Assembly: GCA_030144725.1 (NCBI GenBank)
Contig: JASKMD010000005.1
Coordinates: 5,137,910 to 5,201,909, forward strand
Length of the DNA stretch: 64,000 nucleotides
Direction: 5' to 3'
Source of the DNA: Haematococcus lacustris
Taxonomy: Eukaryota; Chlorophyta; Chlorophyceae; Chlamydomonadales; Haematococcaceae
Positions within the stretch are counted from its first letter, which is position 1. Each line of letters opens with the position of its first letter. The notes beneath the pieces are model-generated. The model did not search any database, had not been told where the DNA came from, and saw only the letters and a list, made by a program, of their open reading frames with translations. The translations under genes were made by a program, and so were the position numbers. Below, one piece after another: positions 42,225-51,517 of the stretch.

Positions 42225-44649
42225 ATGCTGCTCGCGCACCCCCTGATCATCAGGCGCGTAGGGGTAGTAGTAACACCTGCCCGGAAGTGCCAGGCTGCTC
42301 CACCGTGTGCGCGCTCGGGTCGAGCGATGCGGCGTCTTCGTAGCGCCGCTAAAAACCCCTACGCTTGGCTATGGGAAGACAAAACCCTGGCAGACGCGAC
42401 TCTGCTCCTGCACGTCGCGGGCAAACCAGCCGGTGCGGCCTCTCCCGCCGCGCTACGAGTTCATCGCGCCGTGCTGGCTGCCCACAGCGAACGCTTCAGG
42501 ACCATAGTGTTGGGCTGGGCTTACGGAAGCTCGCAGCGCGCGGCGGACTTCCAGCCATCCACCGCAGTGGCGCACTATATAAAGACTGGCAGCCTGCCTG
42601 CGGGGCTCACTGCCCACCACCTCGCCCAGGTAATGCAGGCAGCGGGCAGGCGGAGAAGGTCCCATGATGTTGCCCGTTGTGGCAAAAACAAGTGTAGGCA
42701 TCGGTAGAAGCGGAGAAGGAGGCGAAGAGGAAGGATGATGGTCAGGGTGCTGGGAGTAGGAAGTGCAGGATGTAGACATGTGTTGGGCGCTACTGTGCAA
42801 TGCAGGTGTGCGAAGAAGCCAATGCCAGGGAAAAGCTACAATGCGTCGAGGCATGTAATCAAGCCATGAGAGCTCTGGCTTCGGCTGAGGCATGCAATCA
42901 AGCCATGAGAGCTCTGGCTTCAATAGAAGCGGTCGCTTCCCAGCCTGTGCTGACCTGCCTGGAGGAGACCTTTGACAGCCAGGCTGAGTGTGATGCCGCC
43001 CGCTTGGTGGTGCGCTGCATGTACCAGGGGATGCTGGCTGAGGAGGTGCAGGAACCACTGACACTGGCCAGGGTGAGCACAAACAGACAAGAGACTTTGT
43101 CTCAATATCTGCTAGCTGCCAACACTGCCAGCCCAGCGCCATAGAATAGCCTGTATGTCTGATGACCAGCATTCCCACATAGGACCCACTCATGCACGTG
43201 CACAATTCGCAGCTAAGCATCAGAAACAGCGTTACACCACCTCTACCTTATTCTATACCTTATTCTCTGCCTGTCACTCGCACCGCATGACACCCGTCGC
43301 TCGCCTGTGCAGATGTGCTGCATCGCAAAGCGCTGGGCGTCGTCCTCTATCACTACCTCATGCTTGCAAAGACTTATTGAACTGCCACCCTCATGCCTGC
43401 CAGCAGAGCAGCTGGTGCTGGTGCTGCAGACCCTGCCTGACAGCTTTGACCTGCTGCCTGAGCACAAGAAGTGGCAGAAGCTTTTCAACAGCCTCATAGT
43501 TGACCAGTATGGAGATGTCCATGCCGTCATCACCAGCGCCCAGCTGAGGACAACCTTCCAGCAGCTGCCCTTTGCAGCAGTGCAGCAGTGGGCAGGCAGC
43601 GATGAGTTGACAGTGGACAGTGAGAACAGCGTGGTGGAGCTGATCAGCCTGTGGATGGCTGGACCGGGAGGTCAGGCCTGCTCCAAGGAACAAAAGCAGC
43701 AGCTGTCCTGCCTGGTGCGGGTGCAGCACCTCAGCCCAGGTGGGTGCCACAGGCGATACCACTTTCTTTCAATGCCATGGATGATACTAGGGCACAGGTG
43801 CAGGATCACATGAAGCTCTCAATAGGTCATACATGAGCAGCAGTGATGTTTGTATGCCTGCCAGACTGCCCACCTGACTGCATGTGGCCAACTGCCTGTC
43901 TCGACTCGTGTGCAGCCTATGCTCAAGGCCGCCTGCCCACACTAGCCTGGTTCGACAACCCCGAGGCACCCACCCCTGTGGTAGCCCAAGCTGCCTGCTG
44001 TGGCTTTGGCATGACCGGGTTAATGAACAGCAAAAAGGCCCCTCAGGCCTGGTTTGCTACACACCGCAAGCAGCTCCAACCTGCTGAGCTGCTGCGGCGC
44101 ACCACCATCCACTGGGATGTACCCCGGCAGCAGCTGGTTGACCTGCTGGCCAGTAAGGACCTAACAGCCAAGGTCTGCTCAGAGCCGGTGTATCCTGCAG
44201 GGGCGGGCTGGAGGGTTTGTGTGGACCTACAAGAAGGAGGTGTGGACCCACAAAAGAGAAGACCCTGGTGGCGGTACCGGGTTCAGGAGCATGCCCCAGG
44301 AATGGATGAGCCTGGCTTGTACTTGAGCTGCTGCGGACAGCTGGTGACCTATGCTGAGTGTGATGGGCACTCCCTGGGCGCCCCACTGTTTTATGGCACA
44401 CCCGTTAACTGGGTTGGGAGTTTATGGGTAGAGGATGAATGGGGCCGCTCTTCTTCAATGGATGAGGGCATCACGCAAACAATTGAAGATGACATGCGTG
44501 GTCTCATGCCCTCCTCCCAGGTAGCCACTGCAGCCGGTGCCCCACCGGCATCTAGGAGCTGCCAGTTGTCAGCTGTAAGTAGCAAAGTCAGTAGCAACAA
44601 GCCCTGGGACACTGGAGCCTCTGCCCAGGGATGCCTACATGATGCCTAG
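42225..44649 (+). CDS. BTB8: BTB-BACK POB1/LRB-like protein, B type, chimeric C-terminus
   Basis: Exons 42225-42629, 42806-43072, 43313-43739 and 43916-44649 give 610 residues. Exon 2 is 267 nt instead of 228 because a 39-bp unit is tandemly duplicated (42848-42886 and 42887-42925), adding 13 residues (EACNQAMRALASA) in the BTB domain. The C-terminal domain is the longer sub-type (DPQKRRPWWRYRVQEHAPG, LSCCGQLVTYAEC, EWGRSSSMDEG), but at about 44508 the coding sequence switches to upstream-module DNA (GTAGCCACTGCAGCCGGTGC), so the normal QITSAFQVVHK ending is replaced by about 45 unrelated residues. Inner ATG at 42327. Exon 3, intron 3 and the first part of exon 4 are almost identical to BTB9. 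Confidence 0.78.
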
Positions 44650-45142
44650 CTCCACCCCAAAGCTGTGACAGGTGACGGACTAGCCCACCTGCACTCCTCC
44701 CAGGTATCAACTACAGCTACCGGCATCCAGCAGAAGGAAAGTTAGCAACAACAAGCCCTGAGATGCCTAAATGATGCCTAGCGCCAGCCCAAAGCTGAGC
44801 TGTGAGGTGTGATTGGATCAGGGTTGGTATCCAGGCAGCCATCCCTGCCCTTGTCCGAGCCATGAGCAAGCTGAGGAGATGCTCCGTGGCAGGAGTAGGG
44901 CAGAGCAGGTCCAATGGCTGCAGCCTGGTGGGCAAGGCCAGGGTGGAGGAGCAGCGACCCTGCACCAGTGCCAGCACAGCACTGCCAGGAGCGCCATAAA
45001 GCAGAAGACATCTGCAAGCGCAAACCGTTGCCACGCGTACGATGGATGAGCTTTCCGGGAAAAAGCAAGGTCGTGAAAAAGGTACGGTATGTTGAGTAAA
45101 CCCTTGTTGCTGCTGCTTGCGCTCTAAGCAGAGCTCACGACG
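44650..45142 (+). promoter_or_regulatory. Upstream module of BTB9, fused to the 3' end of BTB8
   Basis: The B-type upstream module directly continues the BTB8 reading frame. It carries two successive partial copies of the CTCCTCCCAGGTA start (44510 and 44695), then GGATCAGGGTTGGTATCCAG and TTCCGGGAAAAAGCAAGGTC (45054) up to the ATG. The promoter or leader of BTB9 must lie here. Confidence 0.45.
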
Positions 45143-47388
45143 ATGCTGCTCGCGCATCCCATAATCATCAAGCGCGTAGGAGCAGTAGTAACACCTTCTC
45201 GGAAGTTCCAGGCTGCTCCAACGTGTGCGGGCTCGGGGCGAGCGATGCGGCCTCTTCGTAGCGCCGCTAAAAACCCCTACGCTTGGCTATGGGAAGACAA
45301 AACCCTGGCGGATGCGACTCTCCTCCTGCACGTCGCGGGCAAGCCAGCCGGTGCGGCCTCTCCCGCCGCGCTACGAGTTCATCGCGCCGTGCTGGCTGCC
45401 CACAGCGAACACTTCAAGACCGAAGTACTGGGCTGGGCTGACGGCGAATCGCAGCGCGCGGCAGACTTCCAGCCAGCCATCGCAGTGGTGCACTTCAACA
45501 AGACTGGCAGCCTCCCTGCGGGGCTCACTGCCCACCACCTCGCCCAGGTGATGCAGGCAGCGGGCAGGGGGCGAAGGTTCCATGATGTTGCCCGTTGTGG
45601 CGAAACCAAGTGTAGGCATCGGTAGAAGCGGAGAAGGAGGCGGAGAGGAAGGATGATGGTCAGGGTGCTGGGAGTAGGAAGTGTAGGATGTAGACATGTG
45701 CTGGGCAATGCTATGCGATGCAGGTGTGCAAAGAAGCCAATGCCAGGGGAAAGCTACAATGCGCTGAGGCATGCAGTCAAGCCATGAAAGCCCTGGCTTC
45801 GATAGAAGCGGTCAATTCCCAGCCTGTGCTGCCCTGCTTGGAGGAGACCTTTGACAGCCAGGCTGAGTGCGATGCCGCCCGCTTGGTGGTGCGCTGCATG
45901 TATGAGGGGGGCCTGGCTGAGGAGGTGAAGGACCCACCGACTCTGGCCAGGGTGAGCTCAAACAGACAGGAGACTTTGGCAGTGGGGGTGTCACTGCCAG
46001 CCCAGCGCCATAGCCTGTCTTGCGCATGACCAGCAATTCCACTTGGAATCCATGCATGTTTGGCATCAGAAAAATATCCATGCATGTTTGGCACTACCTC
46101 CAGCAGCGTTACATCCTGCCTGTCACCTACAATAACCTGCCACTGACACCTCACGCCGCGTGCCTGTGCAGATGTACTGTGTCGCTAAGCGATGGGCGTC
46201 GTCCTCTATCGCTACCTCATGCCTGCAAGTATTTATTGACCTGCCACTCTCACGGCTGGCACCGGAGCAGCTGGTGCTGCAGTCCCTACTTGGTAACTTC
46301 GCAATCCAGCCTGAGCATAGCTGTGGGAAGGAGCATGTGCGCAGACTCATAGTTGACCAGTATGGAGATGTCCATGCCGTCATCACCAACGCCCAGCTGA
46401 GAGGGTACTTCCGGCGGCTGCCCTTTGCATCAGTGCAGCAGTGGGCTGGCAGCGATGAGTTGACAGTGGACAGTGAGAACAGCGTGGTGGAGCTGATCAG
46501 CCTGTGGATGGCTGGGCCGAGAGGTCAGGCCTGCTCCAAGGAGCAAAAGCAGCAGCTGTCCTGCCTGGTGCGGGTGCAGCACCTCAGCCCAGGTGGGTGC
46601 CACAGGCGATACCACTTTCATTCAATGCCATGGATGATACTAGGGCACAGGTGCAGGATCACATGAAGCTCTCAATAGGTCATACATGAGCAGCAGTGAT
46701 GTTTGTATGCCTGCCAGACTGCCCACCTGACTGCATGTGGCCAACTGCCTGTCTCGACTCGTGTGCAGCCTATGCTCAAGGCCGCCTGCCCACACTAGCC
46801 TGGTTCGACATCCCCGAGGCACCCACCCCTGTGGTAGCCCAAGCAGCCTGCTGTGGCTTTGGCATGACCGGGTTAATGAACAGCAAAAAGGCCCCTCAGG
46901 CCTGGTTTGCCGCACACCGCAAGAAGCTGAAACCTGCTGAGCTGCTGCGGCGCACCACCATCCGCTGGGATGTGCCCCGCCAGCAGCTGGTTGACCTGCT
47001 GGCCAGTAAGGACCTGGCAAGAAAGGTTTGCTCTAAGCCAGTGTACTCTGCAGGGGCGGGCTATCGGGTGTACCTGAACCTAATCAAGGGCACAGAGGAT
47101 GGGCTTGGCTTCACTCTGGGCTGCTGGGGCGAGTTGGTGACCTATGCTGAGTGCAAGAGCCATGACCTGGGCGTCAAACTGCCACATGGCACACCCATCA
47201 AATTCGCCATCACGAAGGGCGATGCTTTGGGCGCTGGTTGGGATAACATTTGGAATCAAAGTGGTTGGGGCTCCTCATCATTTCTTGATGTCCACATGAC
47301 CACCGCCACCGACCTTGACCCATACCTGAACAAGGGCAGCCTACAGATCACAGGAGCTTTCCAGGTCATGCACAGGTCTTGTGCTTAG
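45143..47388 (+). CDS. BTB9: BTB-BACK POB1/LRB-like protein, B type
   Basis: Exons 45143-45547, 45724-45951, 46172-46592 and 46769-47388 give 557 residues, no lesion. Exon 3 is two codons shorter than usual and has family-unique changes (LLGNFAIQPEHSCGKEHVRR, AQLRGYFRRLPFASV). BTB: WLWEDKTLADATLLLHV, LRVHRAVLAAHSEHF and VVRCMYEGGL. The C-terminal domain is the shorter sub-type: TIRWDVPRQQL, GYRVYLNLIKG, LGCWGELVTYAEC and FLDVHMTTATDLDPY, ending HRSCA and TAG like BTB5. From about 46500 through intron 3 into exon 4 it is nearly identical to BTB8, after which the two differ strongly. Confidence 0.88.
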
Positions 47389-48153
47389 TAAATCCCCATG
47401 AGCTGCCTCAGCTGGGCACAAGCAATTGCTGCAGTGTTGTGTTATGTTGCAGTGGTACTTGTAGGATGAGATGTTGACTAGTCAATGACTAGTAGTCATG
47501 TACTTCTAGACAGGAGGACCCCTTGGCCTGCGAGAGGCAAGTTTATGACAGTGATGGGGCCATTGGCCGTGGTGATGTGGTGCTGTGATGGGGTTTCGCA
47601 CTCGAGCACAGGGTCATGCAACTAGCCTCACTCTGCACTCTTTAAACTGCGTTTCAAGTCATGCTGTTGACAGTGCTCAGTGGCTGATGGTCAGTTGAGG
47701 CAGTTGGCCTTAGGGCCTGTTAGGGCCTGTGTCATTGCATTTCGTAACTTCGTATGACGCTGACGGGATGTCTAGCTCTCATGCGTTAGCGCTTGCGCTT
47801 GGCAGTCTGTGGCAGCTCCGACACAGTAGATGTGGTACGCCTGCAGCCTGCAGCCTGCCCCTGGGGTCAAGCCGGTGCCGCTGCCTCTGGTTGCCATTCC
47901 ACTACGGATCTCCTCTCCACCTCCTACCCTCCCCATTGCAGCCCCCGTCCGACCCCACTGGCGCATGGCAGGTGCAGAGTTCTGTGAAGAAACCAGCAAG
48001 GAGACAGCATGGAGCAACACGGAGTAGTGACTATTCCCTCGCTGATCAGTGGCCTCCATTGTACAGCCTCACCACAAGCACTTGCAGCAGGTATGATCAC
48101 ACATATGACCCCTCCCCCTTTTGCTTTATCACACCCCTCCCCACCCCTTGCCC
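47389..48153. repeat. Spacer with M module (copy 2) before BTB10
   Basis: The 3' flank of BTB9 resembles that of BTB2 (GTACTTCTAGACAGGAGGAC). From about 47690 it is the same module as 9220-9600. It stays open in the frame of BTB10 from 47729 (GTG) onward, without resemblance to a known protein. Confidence 0.65.
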
Positions 48154-48187
48154 CCCTCCCTCCCTCCCTCCCTCCTTCCCTCCCTCT
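48154..48187. repeat. Short (CCCT)n tract before BTB10
   Basis: About eight units with one CCTT, in the same position as the 126-bp tract at 9632-9757. It ends 28 bp before the truncated exon 3. Confidence 0.9.
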
Positions 48188-48215
48188 TCCTCCCATGCCA
48201 CACCCCTAATCCCAG

Positions 48216-49515
48216 CCTTCCAGCAGCTGCCCTTTGCAGCAGTGCAGCAGTGGGCAGGCAGCGATGAGTTGACAGTGGACAGTGAGAACAGCGTGGTGGA
48301 GCTGATCAGCCTGTGGATGGCGGGGCCGGAGGGGTGGAGCTGCTCCTGGGAGCAAAAGCAGCAGCTGTCCTGCCTGGTGCGGGTGCAGCACCTCAGCCCA
48401 GGTGGGTGCCACGGTCAATATCATATCAGGTATGCATCAGGTAGAGCTATTGCAGTGAAACTGATCGAGATGGCGCACCTGCCATGCATTGCAAGCCAAT
48501 AGAATGAGTGAGGTGCCCCTGCGCCCTTGTGGGCCTTGTATGTAGAAAACAGTTATAGCAGGTGCAGTTGCAGGAGCACCTTTCTGTGGGTCATATATAA
48601 ACCTAGCAGCAGTGGTAAGAATAGGACTGTAAGAGAGGGGACGATGCTTGTTTGATCGCCAGACTGCCCACCTAACTGCATGTGGTCGACTACCAGAGTG
48701 CTTGCGCACCCACCAGACTGCCTACCTAGATGCCTAGATAGGGTACCTAGATCAGACACTACCTAGCTGCCATGGTGTAATGTACGTAGCCCTGGCTTGT
48801 TGTGTTTCTGTCACCTGACTCTATGCCTGACTTGTTGTGTGCATGTGCAGCCTATGCCCTGGGTCGACTGCCCACACTGGACTGGTTTGACATCCCCGGG
48901 GCACCCACTGCTGTGGCAGTGCAAGCAGCCTGCTGTGGGTGCATGGAGGGGGTACTGGTGGACGCCCTCCCGGCCTGGTGTGCTGCACCCCGCAAGCAGC
49001 TTGACCCCGCTGAGCTGCTGCGGCGCACCACCATCCGCTGGGATGTGCCCCGGCAGCAGCTGGTTGACCTGCTGGCCAGCAAGGACCTGACAGCCGAGGT
49101 CCGTTCAGAGCCAGTCTACTCTGCAGGGGCGGGCTGGCAGCTGTTCCTGAACCTGAAGAAGGGCACAAAGGATGAGGCTGGCTTCACTCTGGGCTGCTGG
49201 GGCGAGTTGGTGACCTATGCTGAGTGCAAGGGCCATGCCCTGGGCGCCCCACTGCCCCATGGCACACACTTGATATACGACATCAACAAAGGCACTAGTC
49301 TGGGCCATGACTTGTATGCTGCATGGGTCCAGGAGTTCTGGGGCGGTTTGGGGGTAGCTGCTACTCGCAGGGGCTGGGGCTGCTCATCCATCCTGGACCA
49401 GAGCCTGGCCACAGCTGCAAACCTTGACCCATTCCTGAAGGATGGCTCCCTGCAGATCACAGCAGCAGTTCAAGTGGTGCACAGGCCTCATACTTTAGTA
49501 GTGGCGGGCATGTAG
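48216..49515 (+). CDS. BTB10: 5'-truncated BTB-family gene (end of BACK plus C-terminal domain)
   Basis: Exon 3 remnant 48216-48401 (FQQLPFAAVQQWAGSDELTV to HLSPG) and exon 4 48851-49515 join in frame. The BTB domain and first half of BACK are absent. The junction at CCCAG|CCTTCCAG is the same as in BTB3. The frame is open upstream to 47729, so a protein with an unrelated Pro/Ser-rich N-terminus is formally possible, or the (CCCT)n tract may act as pyrimidine tract of a 3' splice site. The C-terminal domain is intact (TIRWDVPRQQL, LGCWGELVTYAECKGHALG, YDINKGTSLGHD, AVQVVHRPHTLVVAGM) and closest to BTB4. Without a BTB domain it could not bind CUL3 in the usual way. Confidence 0.65.
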
Positions 49516-49639
49516 CGCTGCACAAGTGGTGCACAGGCCTCGCACGTTGATAGTGCCGGGCATATAGTGTGCCTGATCAAAGGCGGTAGCGTCCACACAC
49601 GGCACCTCCACCCAGCCACGCCGCTGCTAAAGACATGAG

Positions 49640-50180
49640 CCCGCCCCGCCCCGCCCCGCCCCGCCCCGCCCCGCCCCGCCCCGCCCCGCCCCGCCCCGCC
49701 CCGCCCCGCCCCGCCCCGCCCCGCCCCGCCCCGCCCCGCCCCGCCCCGCCCCGCCCCGCCCCGCCCCGCCCCGCCCCGCCCCGCCCCGCCCCGCCCCGCC
49801 CCGCCCCGCCCCGCCCCGCCCCGCCCCGCCCCGCCCCGCCCCGCCCCGCCCCGCCCCGCCCCGCCCCGCCCCGCCCCGCCCCGCCCCGCCCCGCCCCGCC
49901 CCGCCCCGCCCCGCCCCGCCCCGCCCCGCCCCGCCCCGCCCCGCCCCGCCCCGCCCCGCCCCGCCCCGCCCCGCCCCGCCCCGCCCCGCCCCGCCCCGCC
50001 CCGCCCCGCCCCGCCCCGCCCCGCCCCGCCCCGCCCCGCCCCGCCCCGCCCCGCCCCGCCCCGCCCCGCCCCGCCCCGCCCCGCCCCGCCCCGCCCCGCC
50101 CCGCCCCGCCCCGCCCCGCCCCGCCCCGCCCCGCCCCGCCCCGCCCCGCCCCGCCCCGCCCCGCCCCGCCCCGCCCCGCC
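49640..50180. repeat. (CCCCG)n microsatellite, 541 bp
   Basis: About 108 uninterrupted CCCCG units 125 bp after the BTB10 stop, C-rich on the plus strand like the 2.9-kb block. The flanks (GACATGAG.. and ..CCACATTTGCTG) do not match those of the other two blocks. Confidence 0.98.
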
Positions 50181-51427
50181 ACATTTGCTGCATGTCTCTT
50201 GGTCACACATGTTACCCCTACCCCCTTTCCCTCACCTACCACCACCAGCCACTACCACCTTCAAGTCTATCACCTCACCTACCTCGCCCCCCTCCTCCCA
50301 TCCATGCCACACCACCCTTCTCTCATCAGCGCTAGGGTTGCTGCTGCTGGTCTTGCTGCTGCTGATCCTGCTGCTGCTGCTGCTAGGTGCTGGATGGGCC
50401 GACTGGGCTGGCAGCACTGGGCCAATTGCTGAGCAGGCGGTGCAGGAGCAGCAGGCAGGCAGCCAACTGGCAGCTTGCTGTTGAAGCTCACAGGCTGCAG
50501 TGTGCTGCTACACCCAATGACCCACACGGGCCCACATGGCAGTGACCCACACCCCAACAGCTCAACATATGAAGCTGGGTGAGGGGGAAGAGGGCGAGAG
50601 ACGGTAGGGCCAGGGGGGAAGGTAGGAGGCACCCAGACAATATGAGAGGCAGACAAGTGACATGGCAGGTTGAACAGTTTGCATTGTTGTCACGCTTGCT
50701 GACCCTCAGCAGCCAGCTCAATGAGATTTGACAGCCCCTCTTGCTTCTCCCTCTTTCATATTCCATCTCCCTCTCCCATACCCTTCCCATCCCCACCCTA
50801 ACCCCACTGGAGCATGGCAGGTGCATGGCAGTGGCAGGGAGCTGTGGACTGGACAGTGTAGCCAGGAGGCAGCTTAGGATGAGCCCAAACTACTCCCTTG
50901 CAGTGAGCTACGTATGCTTTGACTTGCGTGTGTGGATTGGTTCCTGTAGCCCTGTAGCTGCCCTCCTCCAAGGTAGCCACCGCAGCCTGTGCCCCACCGG
51001 CCTTCAGGAGCTGTCACCTGTCAGCTGTAAGTAGCAAAGTCAGCAGCAACAAGCCCTAGGATGCTGGAGCCCCTGCCCAGGGATGCCTAAATGCCCAGGA
51101 ATCCTTAAGGATGCCTAGCGCCAGCCCAAAGCTGAGCTGTGAGGTGTGATTGGATCAGGGTTGGTATCCAGGCAGCAATCCCTGCCCTTGTCCGAGCCAT
51201 CAGCAAGGTGAGGAGATGCTCCGTGCCAGGGGTATGACAGAGCAGGTCCAACGGCTTCAGGAGCTGGTAGGCAAGGTAAGGGTGGTGGCGCAGCGACTCT
51301 AGTAGCAATAACTGTGACTGCCAGCCCGACACTGCCAGCCTGCCAGCCGACCACAACCAGCAGCAGCTCTAGAGGCAGAAGACAGTTGTTAGAGCGAACC
51401 GCGGCCCCATGAGATATGGCATAAATT
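50181..51427. repeat. Spacer and distal upstream module of BTB11
   Basis: 50200-50440 resembles 35390-35660. From 50960 it is the B-type upstream module. At 51207-51225 the sequence AGGTGAGGAGATGCTCCGTG is the empty counterpart of the retrotransposon insertion site at 4655/6287. No gene recognised. Confidence 0.7.
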
Positions 51428-51517
51428 GCCCGGGAAAAAGCAAGGTCGTGAAAAAGGTATGTTATGTTGAGTAACCCCTCGCTGCTACTGCTTGCGCGCT
51501 AAGCAGAGCTCACGAAG
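51428..51517 (+). promoter_or_regulatory. Proximal upstream module of BTB11
   Basis: GCCCGGGAAAAAGCAAGGTC, then AAAAAGGTATGTTATGTTGA, to the ATG. Typical copy. Confidence 0.4.
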
